Assembly: GCA_963605115.1 (NCBI GenBank)
Contig: CAVCTM010000018.1
Coordinates: 1-27,635 of the forward strand
Direction of reading: 5' to 3'
DNA: 27,635 nt
Origin: SVKR01 sp963605115
GTDB taxonomy: Bacteria > Bacillota > Clostridia > Oscillospirales > Oscillospiraceae
Under the pieces are notes generated by a model. It worked only from the letters and a program-made list of their open reading frames with translations. It made no database searches and had not been told where the DNA came from. Shown one piece after another: positions 13,688-22,071 of the stretch (the first letter of the stretch is position 1; each line of letters begins with the position of its first letter). The position numbers and the translations under genes are program-made.

Positions 13688-13727
13688 AAGGCAGCCCCGT
13701 TTTTGGGGCTGCCTTCGTCTCTTGATT
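13688..13727 (+). terminator. Rho-independent terminator of thyA-dfrA
   Basis: AAGGCAGCCCC (13688-13698) pairs with GGGGCTGCCTT (13705-13715), an 11-bp stem with a 6-base loop, followed by a T-rich CGTCTCTTGATTTTT. It begins four bases after the dfrA stop codon. Confidence 0.85.
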
Positions 13728-13750
13728 TTTCCGGAAAAGTTCGTTATACT
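13722..13750 (+). promoter_or_regulatory. Sigma-A promoter of the topoisomerase operon
   Basis: TTGATT (13722-13727) and TATACT (13745-13750) are 17 bp apart, 52 bp before the start codon. The -35 overlaps the T-rich tail of the preceding terminator. Confidence 0.7.
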
Positions 13751-13802
13751 ATTAGATTGGAAAGTTATCCGATCGCAAACGATAAAACATAGGAGCGTGA
13801 CC

Positions 13803-15800
13803 ATGGCAAAGGCAAAACAGCCGGATTACGGCAACGAAAGCATATCCCAGCTCAAGGGCGCGGACCGCGTGCGCAAGCGGCCGGGCGTTATTTTCGGCTC
13901 CGACGGGCTGGACGGCTGCGAGCATGCGGTGTTTGAAATTCTCTCCAACGCCATCGACGAGGCGCGCGAGGGCTACGGCGACCTCATCACCGTGACGCGC
14001 TACGCCGACCACAGCATCGAGGTCGAAGACCACGGCCGCGGCTGCCCGGTGGACTGGAACGAAAAGGAAAAGCGCTGGAACTGGGAGCTCGTGTTCTGCG
14101 AGCTCTATGCCGGCGGCAAATACGCCAACGACGAGGGCGAGAACTATGAGTTTTCCCTCGGCTTGAACGGACTCGGCTCCTGCGCCACGCAGTACTCCTC
14201 CGAGTATTTCGACGCGGAGATCTGCCGCGACGGCTATCGCTACGAGCTGCACTTCAAAAAGGGCAAGGTCGTCGGCAAGAAGGGGCAGGAGCTCACGAAG
14301 GAGCCGACGACCCGCAAGGGCACCGGCTCGCGCTTCCGCTGGAAGCCGGACCTTGAGGTATTCACGGACATCAACATCCCGCCGGAATACTTCACCGAGA
14401 CGCTGCGGCGGCAGGCGGTCGTGAACGCGGGCATCACCTTCCGCTTCCGCAACGAGGTCGCCGGCAGGTTCGAGACGCAGGACTTCCGCTACGAAAACGG
14501 CATCCGCGACTATGTGGCGGAGCTCGCGGGCGAAAATCCGCTGACCCAGCCCTATTATATCGAGACGGAGCGCCGCGGGCGCGACCGCGAGGACAAGCCG
14601 GAATACAAGGTGCGCCTCACGGCGGCGTTCTGCTTTTCCAACACCGTCAACGTCATCGAATATTACCACAACTCCAGCTGGCTGGAGCACGGCGGCGCGC
14701 CGGAGAAGGCGACGAAGACCGCCTTTGTCTACGCCATCGACGCTTATCTGAAAAAGCTCGGCAAATACCAGAAAAACGAGAGCAAAATTTCCTTTCAGGA
14801 CGTGCAGGACTGCCTCGTGCTGGTCACGAACTGCTTCTCCACGCGCACGAGCTACGAGAACCAGACGAAAAAGGCGATCACCAACAAGTTCATCCAGGAG
14901 GCGATGACGGACTTTTTCAAGAGCCAGCTCGAGGTCTACTTCATCGAGAACAAGGCGGAAGCCGACCGCATCGCCGAGCAGGTGCTCATCAACAAGCGCA
15001 GCCGTGAGACGGCGGAGAAGGCGCGGCTCAACATCAAGAAAAAGCTCACCGGCTCCGTGGACATCTCCAACCGCGTGCAGAAATTCGTCGACTGCCGCAG
15101 CCGTGACCTCTCCATCCGCGAAATTTATATCGTGGAGGGCGACTCGGCTCTCGGCGCCTGCAAGCAGAGCCGCAACGCGGAGTTTCAGGGCATCATGCCC
15201 GTCCGCGGCAAGATCCTGAACTGCCTGAAGGCGGATTATCCCCGCATTTTCAAGAGCGAGATCATCACGGACCTGCTGAAGGTGCTCGGCTGCGGCGTGG
15301 AGGTCGGCGGCAAGAGCAGCAAGGACCTCAGCAGCTTCGATCTCGCGAACCTGCGCTGGAACAAGGTCATCATCTGCACCGATGCCGACGTGGACGGCTA
15401 CCAGATCCGCACCCTGATCCTGACGATGCTCTACCGTCTGACGCCGACGCTCATCCGCGAGGGCTATGTCTATATCGCGGAGTCCCCGCTCTATGAGATC
15501 GGCTGCAAGGGCAAGACGTGGTTTGCCTATTCCGAGCCGGAGAAGGCAAAAATTTTAGCGGAGCTCGACGGGCAGAAGCTCACGATCCAGCGCAGCAAGG
15601 GACTCGGCGAAAACGACCCGGAGATGATGTGGATGACGACGATGAACCCCGCGACGCGGCGGCTCATCAAGGTCATGCCCGAAGACGTCGAAAAAACCGC
15701 GCGCATGTTCGACCTGCTCCTCGGCGACGACCTCGCCGGGCGGAAAAATCACATTGCGGAGAACGGAAGCAAGTTCCTCGATCTTGCCGATATATCATAA
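13803..15800 (+). CDS. parE: Type IIA topoisomerase B subunit (ParE/GyrB-like)
   Basis: A 665-residue ATPase subunit of a type IIA topoisomerase, probably topoisomerase IV, which unlinks daughter chromosomes. The GHKL ATPase site has FEILSNAIDEA (N49) and EVEDHGRGCPVD (74-84), and the switch lysine is in NQTKK (353-357). The TOPRIM domain has EGDSA (445-449), PVRGKILN (466-473) and the metal triad in TDADVDGYQIRTL (526-538). The C-terminal SKGLGENDPEMMW closes the protein. I chose the ATG at 13803, with AGGAG seven bases upstream; a longer frame reaches back through the terminator and dfrA. The A subunit is at 17284, with a secreted protein gene between them. The sequence is rather divergent from classic GyrB and ParE, so the symbol is tentative. 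Confidence 0.88.
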   Translation: MAKAKQPDYGNESISQLKGADRVRKRPGVIFGSDGLDGCEHAVFEILSNAIDEAREGYGDLITVTRYADHSIEVEDHGRGCPVDWNEKEKRWNWELVFCELYAGGKYANDEGENYEFSLGLNGLGSCATQYSSEYFDAEICRDGYRYELHFKKGKVVGKKGQELTKEPTTRKGTGSRFRWKPDLEVFTDINIPPEYFTETLRRQAVVNAGITFRFRNEVAGRFETQDFRYENGIRDYVAELAGENPLTQPYYIETERRGRDREDKPEYKVRLTAAFCFSNTVNVIEYYHNSSWLEHGGAPEKATKTAFVYAIDAYLKKLGKYQKNESKISFQDVQDCLVLVTNCFSTRTSYENQTKKAITNKFIQEAMTDFFKSQLEVYFIENKAEADRIAEQVLINKRSRETAEKARLNIKKKLTGSVDISNRVQKFVDCRSRDLSIREIYIVEGDSALGACKQSRNAEFQGIMPVRGKILNCLKADYPRIFKSEIITDLLKVLGCGVEVGGKSSKDLSSFDLANLRWNKVIICTDADVDGYQIRTLILTMLYRLTPTLIREGYVYIAESPLYEIGCKGKTWFAYSEPEKAKILAELDGQKLTIQRSKGLGENDPEMMWMTTMNPATRRLIKVMPEDVEKTARMFDLLLGDDLAGRKNHIAENGSKFLDLADIS

Positions 15801-15813
15801 AAGGAGATACACG

Positions 15814-17259
15814 ATGAAAAAGCTGACCGGCATTTTACTGGCGCTCTGCCTTGCACTGGCGCTTTTTGTTCCCGCTGCGGCGGCGGAGACGGCTCCGGCG
15901 GTCTCCGTGCAGTGGATGGGTGAGGCGGTCGCGTTTCCGGACGCGCAGCCCGTGATATGTGCCGACCGCACGATGGTGCCTGTCCGCGCGATCGCGGAGG
16001 CGGCGGGCGCGGCGGTGGACTATGACGCCGGGCTCGTGACGGTCACGGCGGCGGACGGGACCGCCGTCCGCTTCCGCCCCGGCGAGGAGACCGCCGAGCG
16101 CATTTCCGGCGGCGAAGCCGAGGCTTTTCCGATGGACGCCGCGCCCTATATCGAGGGCGGGCGGACCTATGTGCCGCTGCGCTTTTTCTCCGCGGCGCTG
16201 GGCTATGACGTCGCCTGGGACAACGCCGCGCGCTGCGCCGTCGTGACGGACCGCGCCGCGCTCATCGCGGAGCTGGACGCGCCCTTTTCGCGCGTGAACG
16301 CCGCGCTCGCCGCCCTGCGGGAGAGCACCGCCGTCCTCGGCGAAGCGCGGAAGCTTTCCGGCAGCGCGGAGCTGACGCTGACGGCGCTGGACAGCTTGAA
16401 CGGCGACCGGACCGGCTCCGCCGCGCTGCGCTATACCGTGCTCGCCGGGGAAGCGGGCGTGGATGCGCGGATAACGCTGGACGCCGCGGCGCTGCTCTCG
16501 CTGCTGCTGCCGGACGCGGAGATGTATGACGACGCCGACCGCGCCGCGCTGGAGCTCGTGAAGACCGAGCTCGGCAAAACGGAGCTGCGCGTTCTCTATG
16601 ACCGCGCATCGGGAGATGCTTACGTCCGCGTTCCCGCGTTTTTCGGCGCGCTCGCGGAGGTGGAGCTCCCGGCGGAGACGTGGCTGAAGCTGACGGCGGA
16701 GGACCTCGCGCTCGAAGACTACAGCGGCGAAGCCGCGCTGCTGCGCGCGGAGAGCGTCGGCGCGCTGCTCTATGACGGGGCGGCGCTCGCCGGCTTCGGC
16801 GCGGACAGCGTTGCCGCGCTGCGCGCGGACGCGGCTGCGATGGCGCCCATTCTGGGCGACGCGGCGTTTACGGGCGACACGGCGACCCTCGGCGGCGAGC
16901 AGCGCGACGCGCTCGCGGCGGCGCTCGGCGCGGAGACGCTGGAGATGACCGTCACGGCGCGCGGGACCGGCGCGATCGCCCTGTCCTTCACGCTCCGCAC
17001 CGCGGAAGCGGCGGCGTCCGCCGCGCTCTCCGCCGCGCCGGGCAAAACGGCGCTGGAGCTCACCGTCCACGTGAAAAACGCCCTGCGGCTCAGCCTCACG
17101 GCTTCCGGCACGGCGCAGCCCGCATCCGGCACGGTCGCCGCCGCGCCCCCGGCGGGTGCCGCGGTCTATACGATGGACGAGCTCGCCGTGCTGCTCGGCG
17201 GCGCGGGCGACATTCTCACCGAGATCCCCGGCGCGATCGCGCCGATCACCGGCAAATAA
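15814..17259 (+). CDS. Secreted stalk-domain (copper amine oxidase N-like) protein
   Basis: A 481-residue exported protein. A classical signal peptide covers about residues 1-24 (MKK, hydrophobic core, then AAAAE). A stalk domain of the Cu_amine_oxidN1 type follows, with the paired motifs DRTMVPVRAIAEAAGAAVDY (51-70) and GRTYVPLRFFSAALGYDVAW (116-135). This domain occurs in many clostridial surface proteins and does not imply oxidase activity. The remaining ~330 residues are alanine-, leucine- and threonine-rich with repeated short beta-like stretches; I recognise no family there. The start has AAGGAG, 13 bp after the topoisomerase B subunit gene. It may be a cell-surface or spore-related protein co-transcribed by chance. 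Confidence 0.8.
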   Translation: MKKLTGILLALCLALALFVPAAAAETAPAVSVQWMGEAVAFPDAQPVICADRTMVPVRAIAEAAGAAVDYDAGLVTVTAADGTAVRFRPGEETAERISGGEAEAFPMDAAPYIEGGRTYVPLRFFSAALGYDVAWDNAARCAVVTDRAALIAELDAPFSRVNAALAALRESTAVLGEARKLSGSAELTLTALDSLNGDRTGSAALRYTVLAGEAGVDARITLDAAALLSLLLPDAEMYDDADRAALELVKTELGKTELRVLYDRASGDAYVRVPAFFGALAEVELPAETWLKLTAEDLALEDYSGEAALLRAESVGALLYDGAALAGFGADSVAALRADAAAMAPILGDAAFTGDTATLGGEQRDALAAALGAETLEMTVTARGTGAIALSFTLRTAEAAASAALSAAPGKTALELTVHVKNALRLSLTASGTAQPASGTVAAAPPAGAAVYTMDELAVLLGGAGDILTEIPGAIAPITGK

Positions 17260-17283
17260 GAGACGGCAGGAGAAAAATTACCG

Positions 17284-19530
17284 ATGGCAAAGAAAAAAAC
17301 GGACGCGGAGACCCGCCGCGTGCCCGACGACCCGAATGTGATGGGGCTGCACGCGGAGGTGCTGGAGCAGCCGATCACGGAAACGCTGGAGACGAACTAC
17401 ATGCCTTACGCCATGTCCGTCATCGTCTCGCGCGCCATTCCGGAGATCGACGGCTTCAAGCCCAGCCACCGCAAGCTGCTTTATATGATGTATAAAATGG
17501 GGCTGCTGACAGGCGCGCGCACGAAAAGCGCCAACATCGTGGGCTCCACGATGAAGCTCAACCCCCACGGCGACGCCGCGATCTACGACACGATGGTGCG
17601 CCTTTCCAAGGGCTACGAGGCGCTGCTGCTGCCCTTCGTGGACTCCAAGGGCAACTTCGGCAAGCACTACTCGCGCGATATGTCGTGGGCTGCGCCGCGT
17701 TACACGGAGGCGAAGCTCTCCGCCGTCTGCGCGGAGCTGTTCCGCGATATCGACAAGGACACCGTCGACATGGTGGATAACTATGACGGCAGCATGAAGG
17801 AGCCGAGCTTACTGCCCACGACCTATCCGAACGTGCTCGTGAGCGCCAATATGGGCATCGCCGTCGGCATGGCGAGCCAGATCTGCGGCTTCAACCTCGG
17901 CGAGGTCTGCCAGACGACGATCGACTATATCGCCGACCCGGAGCTCGACCTGCTCGCGACGCTGCCCGCCCCGGACTTCCCGACCGGCGGCGAAATTCTC
18001 TACGACCCGTCCGAGATGGCGGAGATCTACCGCACGGGCCGCGGCAGCTTCAAGGTGCGCTCCCGCTGGCGCTATCTGCCGAAGGAGAACATGATCGAGG
18101 TCTACGAGATCCCGTATTCCACCACCGCCGAGCAGATCATGGACAAGGTGGCGGAGCTGATGAAAAGCGGCAAGGTGCGCGAGATCAGCGACATGCGCGA
18201 CGAGACGGACCTCTCCGGCTTGAAGCTCACCATCGACCTAAAGCGCGGGACGGACCCGGAAAAGCTGATGGCGAAGCTCTTTAAGTTAACGCCGCTGATG
18301 GACCCCTTCGCCTGCAACTTCAACATCCTCATCGGCGGCAATCCGCGCGTGATGGGCGTGCGGGAAATTCTCGACGAGTGGCTCGCATGGCGCACCGACT
18401 GTGTGAAGCGCCGGGTCTATTTCGACCTCTGCCGCAAGAAGGAGAAGCTGCATCTGCTCAAGGGCCTTGAGAAGATCCTGCTGGACATCGACAAGGCGAT
18501 CCGCATCATCCGCGAGACCGAGCGCGAGGCGGACGTCATCCCGAACCTCATGATCGGCTTCGGCATCGACGAGGTGCAGGCGGAATATGTCGCGGAGATC
18601 AAGCTGCGCAACATCAACCGCGAATATATCTTAAAGCGCGTGGAGGAGACGAGCGCGCTCGAAAAAGAGATCGCCGAGCTGGAGGACACGCTCGCGAGCC
18701 GGCGGCGCATCCGCGCCATCATCACCGACGAGCTGCGCGCCGTCGCGAAAAAATACGCCCAGCCGCGCAGGACCGGGCTCGCCTTTGCCGACGAAGCGCC
18801 GGAGGCGGAGGAGGAAGAGCAGGTGGAGGACTATCCCGTCACCGTGTTCCTCTCCCGCGGCGGCTATCTCAAGAAGATCACGCCCCAGTCGCTGCGCATG
18901 AGCGGCGAGCAGAAGTATAAGGAGGGCGACGGACCGTTCCGCAGCTTCGAGACGACGAACCGCGGCGAGCTGCTCGTCTTCACGGACCGGCAGCAGTGCT
19001 ACAAGCTGCGCTTCGCCGACTTCGAGGACACCAAGGCGAGCGCGCTCGGCACCTATCTGCCCACGAAGCTCGAAATGGACGAGGGCGAGACGGTCGTGGA
19101 CGCCGCCGACCCCGGCGATTACAGCGGCGACCTCCTGCTCTTTTACGAAAACGGCAAGGTGGGGCGCGTGGAGCTCTCCGCTTACGCGACGAAAACGCGC
19201 CGCCGCCGTCTGACCGGCGCATGCTCGGACAAGAGCCCGCTCGTCACCGTCCTGCCGCTCCGCGGCGAGGCGGAGATCGCGGCGTTCACGAGCGAGGGGC
19301 GCACCCTCGTGTTCCACACCGGACTGCTCCAGCGCAAGACGAGCCGCAATACGCAGGGCGTCGCGCTTGCGCGGATGAAGCCGAAGTATCATCTGACGGA
19401 CGCCAAGCCCCTCGCCGAAACGCCGATTCAGGACGTTCCGCGCTACCGCGTGCGCTCCCTCCCCGCGCTCGGCGCACTTCTGAAGGAAGCCGACGCCGGA
19501 CATGAACAGCTTTCTCTTCTGGAGGACTGA
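17284..19530 (+). CDS. parC: Type IIA topoisomerase A subunit (ParC-like)
   Basis: A 748-residue DNA breakage-reunion subunit. The winged-helix core has NYMPYAMSVIVSRAIPEIDG (38-57), FKPSHRKLLY (58-67) and the active-site pair R139-Y140 in AAPRYTE. The C-terminal part forms beta-pinwheel-like blades (VTVFLSRGGYLKKI, GELLVFTDRQQCYKLRF). The GyrA box (QRRGGKG type) is not visible, and the total length is nearer to ParC than GyrA, so topoisomerase IV is favoured. The quinolone-contact segment reads LNPHGDAAIYD (92-102), with Ala98 where GyrA/ParC have the Ser and Asn93 where the first His of YHPHGD normally is. It starts 24 bp after the stalk-protein gene and is followed directly by yitT. Confidence 0.88.
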   Translation: MAKKKTDAETRRVPDDPNVMGLHAEVLEQPITETLETNYMPYAMSVIVSRAIPEIDGFKPSHRKLLYMMYKMGLLTGARTKSANIVGSTMKLNPHGDAAIYDTMVRLSKGYEALLLPFVDSKGNFGKHYSRDMSWAAPRYTEAKLSAVCAELFRDIDKDTVDMVDNYDGSMKEPSLLPTTYPNVLVSANMGIAVGMASQICGFNLGEVCQTTIDYIADPELDLLATLPAPDFPTGGEILYDPSEMAEIYRTGRGSFKVRSRWRYLPKENMIEVYEIPYSTTAEQIMDKVAELMKSGKVREISDMRDETDLSGLKLTIDLKRGTDPEKLMAKLFKLTPLMDPFACNFNILIGGNPRVMGVREILDEWLAWRTDCVKRRVYFDLCRKKEKLHLLKGLEKILLDIDKAIRIIRETEREADVIPNLMIGFGIDEVQAEYVAEIKLRNINREYILKRVEETSALEKEIAELEDTLASRRRIRAIITDELRAVAKKYAQPRRTGLAFADEAPEAEEEEQVEDYPVTVFLSRGGYLKKITPQSLRMSGEQKYKEGDGPFRSFETTNRGELLVFTDRQQCYKLRFADFEDTKASALGTYLPTKLEMDEGETVVDAADPGDYSGDLLLFYENGKVGRVELSAYATKTRRRRLTGACSDKSPLVTVLPLRGEAEIAAFTSEGRTLVFHTGLLQRKTSRNTQGVALARMKPKYHLTDAKPLAETPIQDVPRYRVRSLPALGALLKEADAGHEQLSLLED

Positions 19531-19531
19531 G

Positions 19532-20395
19532 ATGAATCAAACGATCAAGCAGTATGTCGTGAGCTATATCAAGATCCTGTTCGGCGCAATGTTTTATGCG
19601 CTCGGCTTCGGGCTTTTCTGCTACCCGAACGACATTACGACCGGCGGCGTCACCGGTATCGCGATGATCATCAGCTATCTGACAAATCTGCCCGTCGGCG
19701 TGCTCACCATCGTCATCAACGTGCCGCTGTTCTTCTTCTCATGGCGCAAGTTCGGGCTGAAATTCATCATCGCCTCCCTCGCGGGAACGCTGCTCGCCAG
19801 CGTGCTTGTGGACCTCGTGGCGCTGCTGCCGGTGGAGATCACCCATGACGCGCTGCTCGGCTCGGTCTACGGCGGCTTTGTCAAGGGCTTCGGGCTCGGA
19901 CTCGTCTATTCCGCGGGCGCGACGACCGGCGGCGTGGACCTCATCGCAAAGTTCCTGCGCCGCAAGTATCAGCACATCAACTTCAGCACCTTCATCCTCA
20001 TGATGGACGTCGCCATCATCGCCGCCTTCGCCGTCATCTTCAAGAAATACGAGAGCGCGATGTACTCCGTCATCTGCATGTTCATCGCGAGCAAGACGAT
20101 CGACTTCGTGCTCTTCGGCGCCGTGAACAGCAAGGTCTGCTATATCATCACGGACGAGTCCGTCCCCATCAAGGACGCCATCGTCACGAAGCTCCGCCGC
20201 GGCGTCACCTTCCTCCACGGCGAGGGCGCGTGGAGCCACAAGGAGAAGGACATCATCCTCTGCGTTATCCGCCAGAGCCAGATCGTGGAGCTCAAGCACA
20301 TCGTCCGCGCGATCGACGAGCACGCCTTCGTCATCGTGAGCGACAGCCGCGAGATCTTCGGCAAGGGCTTCATCAGCATCGCGGACGACAGCTGA
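19532..20395 (+). CDS. YitT family membrane protein (DUF161/DUF2179)
   Basis: A 287-residue protein of the YitT family. Five to six hydrophobic segments cover about residues 10-185. They include the family-typical YPNDITTGGVTGIAMI and the SAGATTGGVDLIAKFLRRKY repeat of the TGG motif. The soluble C-terminal DUF2179 domain (about 195-280) has KLRRGVTFLHGEGAW and the closing VSDSREIFGKGF. The function is not established; members are described as possible transporters with a ligand-binding tail domain. I chose the ATG at 19532 because GGAGG of the upstream gene's end lies at the right distance. The start at 19502 would overlap parC by 29 bp. It follows the parC stop by one base, so translation is probably coupled. 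Confidence 0.9.
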   Translation: MNQTIKQYVVSYIKILFGAMFYALGFGLFCYPNDITTGGVTGIAMIISYLTNLPVGVLTIVINVPLFFFSWRKFGLKFIIASLAGTLLASVLVDLVALLPVEITHDALLGSVYGGFVKGFGLGLVYSAGATTGGVDLIAKFLRRKYQHINFSTFILMMDVAIIAAFAVIFKKYESAMYSVICMFIASKTIDFVLFGAVNSKVCYIITDESVPIKDAIVTKLRRGVTFLHGEGAWSHKEKDIILCVIRQSQIVELKHIVRAIDEHAFVIVSDSREIFGKGFISIADDS

Positions 20396-20417
20396 AAAAG
20401 GAGGTGGGCTGCGCCCC

Positions 20418-21647
20418 ATGAAAAAACGTCTGCCCGCCCTGCTGCTCGCCGCGGCGCTGCTGCTCTCCGGCTGCTCGCTCTATGAGGCGGATTACAGCTG
20501 GTCCGAGCCCTATTCCGGCGCGCTCGTCCCCGTCGGGGGCGACGCCGCGGAGGTGCGCAATCTCAGCATGCTCAAAAGCGCGCTGCTGAACCTCATCAGC
20601 GCCCACGCGGAGTCCGGCGCGCTCAGCTTTCAGCACTACAGCGGCTCCGCGGTGGACGACCTTGCCGCCGTCTGCCTTGAGATCCGCACGGAAAACCCCC
20701 TCGGCGCTTACGCCGTGGAGTCCATCGGCTTCGACACGAGCCGCATCGTGTCCTATTACATCGCGGACGTCTCCATCGTCTATAAGCGCACGGCGGAGGA
20801 GATCCGCGCCGTGCAGGAGGTGTTCAGCCGCGAGGAGCTGAGCGCGGCGCTGCAAGGCGCGCTGGCGCGCTTTGACCAGTCGCTCGCCCTGCGCGTTTAC
20901 ACCGCGAGCGTGGACGCGGACTATCTCGCCGCGCTCGTGCGCGAGCTCTATTTTGCCGATCCCGCCGCGACGGTGACGGAGCCGGAGCTCGCCGTCGAGA
21001 GCTATCCCGCCGAGGGCGCGAACCGCATCTATGCGCTCAGTCTCAGCTACGGCCGCGCGCCGGGCGTGCTGGAGGAGCGCTCCCGCGTTCTGCGCGCCGT
21101 CACCGCGTCGCTCGCGGCGGAGGCTCCGGCGGGGGACGAGACCGCCCGCGCGCTCTGGTGCGCCCGCACGGTCTATGCGCTGCTGCAGGACGGCGCGGAG
21201 CCCAGCGGCGCTTACGCGCAGACGGCTTACGGTGCGCTCGTGGAGCACAGCGCCGACTCCAAGGGCGCGGCGCTTGCCATGCAGCTGCTCTGCACCGCCG
21301 TGGGCGTGGAATGCCGCGTCGTCGCCGGCAGCGTCGGCGCGATGGGCGCGGAGGAGCACTACTGGAACATCCTGACCGCCGACGGCGAGACCGGACATGC
21401 CGACGTCACCACCCTCGGCGCGGAGCGCCCCGTCTTCGGCTTCTCGGACGAGAGTCTCTGGGGCACCTATATCTGGGATACGGACGCTTACCCCGCCTGC
21501 ACCGGAACGGCGCGCTATGACGAGCTCTTCCCCAAGCCCCCGGAGGAGACCCCGGAACCCACAGAGCCCACGCAGCCCGCCGAGCCCGCACCGCCCGCCC
21601 CGGAGGAGACGGAGACCCCGGAAATTATCGAAGAAAGCGGAAATTAA
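20418..21647 (+). CDS. Lipoprotein with transglutaminase-like fold lacking the catalytic Cys
   Basis: A 409-residue predicted lipoprotein: MKKR, a leucine-rich core and the lipobox LSGC with Cys19. The middle part (about 40-230) is unrecognised. Residues about 240-335 resemble a transglutaminase-like domain. The helix that normally starts with the nucleophile reads SADSKGAALAMQLLCTAVGV, followed by ECRVVAG, EEHYWNIL (H314) and GHADVT (D329). The His and Asp are present, but Ser281/Lys282 stand where the Cys should be, so peptidase or cross-linking activity is unlikely. The tail (372-402) is rich in proline, glutamate and threonine, as in the CapA linkers downstream. AAGGAGG precedes the start. 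It ends just upstream of the tRNA promoter. Confidence 0.75.
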   Translation: MKKRLPALLLAAALLLSGCSLYEADYSWSEPYSGALVPVGGDAAEVRNLSMLKSALLNLISAHAESGALSFQHYSGSAVDDLAAVCLEIRTENPLGAYAVESIGFDTSRIVSYYIADVSIVYKRTAEEIRAVQEVFSREELSAALQGALARFDQSLALRVYTASVDADYLAALVRELYFADPAATVTEPELAVESYPAEGANRIYALSLSYGRAPGVLEERSRVLRAVTASLAAEAPAGDETARALWCARTVYALLQDGAEPSGAYAQTAYGALVEHSADSKGAALAMQLLCTAVGVECRVVAGSVGAMGAEEHYWNILTADGETGHADVTTLGAERPVFGFSDESLWGTYIWDTDAYPACTGTARYDELFPKPPEETPEPTEPTQPAEPAPPAPEETETPEIIEESGN

Positions 21648-21650
21648 GAC

Positions 21651-21678
21651 TTGACAAATCTCCCGGATGTGCTATAAT
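21651..21678 (+). promoter_or_regulatory. Consensus promoter of tRNA-Gly
   Basis: Perfect TTGACA (21651-21656) and perfect TATAAT (21673-21678) with 16 bp between them, 17 bp before the mature tRNA end. It starts three bases after the upstream stop codon. Confidence 0.9.
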
Positions 21679-21695
21679 AGCTTTCGCATTCCGAT

Positions 21696-21771
21696 GCGGC
21701 CTTAGCTCATCTGGTAGAGCGCCACCTTGCCAAGGTGGAGGTAGCGAGTTCGAGCCTCGTAGGCCGCTCCA
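21696..21771 (+). tRNA. tRNA-Gly (anticodon GCC)
   Basis: A 76-base cloverleaf. The acceptor stem is GCGGCCT with AGGCCGC (21696-21702 and 21761-21767). The D arm has AGCTC..GAGC, the anticodon stem is CCACC/GGTGG with loop TTGCCAA, and the T arm has GAGTTCGAGCCTC. Discriminator T and an encoded CCA end the gene. Anticodon GCC reads GGC/GGT, the abundant glycine codons here. It is a single tRNA gene with its own promoter and terminator. Confidence 0.97.
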
Positions 21772-21777
21772 GAAAAA

Positions 21778-21816
21778 AGAACCCCTTGTCCAAAACGGAC
21801 AAGGGGTTCTTTTTTT
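21778..21816 (+). terminator. Rho-independent terminator of tRNA-Gly
   Basis: AGAACCCCTTGTCC (21778-21791) pairs with GGACAAGGGGTTCT (21797-21810) around AAAAC, followed by six more T. It starts seven bases after the tRNA CCA. Confidence 0.92.
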
Positions 21817-21982
21817 GTGAAGTGCGCCTGCGGCGCGTGAAGTGCCGCGTTGCGGCGTGAAGTTCGCTTCGCGAGTGAAGTGCCTGCGGGCGTGGGTGGA
21901 GCGCACTTTGCTTCACTTCGCGCGAAGCGCGAAACTTCACGGCGAAAGCCGCTTCACTTGCCGCGTGAGCGGCAAACTTCAC
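21817..21982. repeat. GTGAAGT / ACTTCAC heptamer array with palindromic spacers
   Basis: Four direct GTGAAGT units start at 21817, 21837, 21857 and 21875. Four reverse-complement units (RCTTCAC) follow at 21910, 21934, 21951 and 21976. Most intervening spacers are short palindromes of differing sequence: GCGCCTGCGGCGC, GCCGCGTTGCGGC, TCGCTTCGCGA, TTCGCGCGAAGCGCGAA, GGCGAAAGCC and TTGCCGCGTGAGCGGCAA. The array starts at the tRNA terminator and ends 20 bp before the prfB promoter. It is the main content of the 424-bp interval without protein genes (21648-22071). Confidence 0.88.
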
Positions 21983-22001
21983 CTGTTTCCGCGCGAATTT
22001 C

Positions 22002-22030
22002 TTTACAAGCGGCGCAAAATACTGTATAAT
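22002..22030 (+). promoter_or_regulatory. Sigma-A promoter of prfB-capA
   Basis: TTTACA (22002-22007) and TATAAT (22025-22030) are 17 bp apart, 41 bp before the prfB start. Confidence 0.78.
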
Positions 22031-22071
22031 AGTTTGATTTCAAAATTTTTTCGGGAGTTGGAGAAGATACC

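Noticed and set aside
13605..13802. N-terminal extension of the topoisomerase B subunit
   Set aside because: The extension would run through the dfrA 3' end, its terminator and a good promoter. The ATG at 13803 has a proper ribosome site and starts the family homology.
21817..21982. CRISPR array
   Set aside because: The repeats are only 7 bp and occur in both orientations. Spacers are 10-29 bp palindromes, and no cas gene is present.
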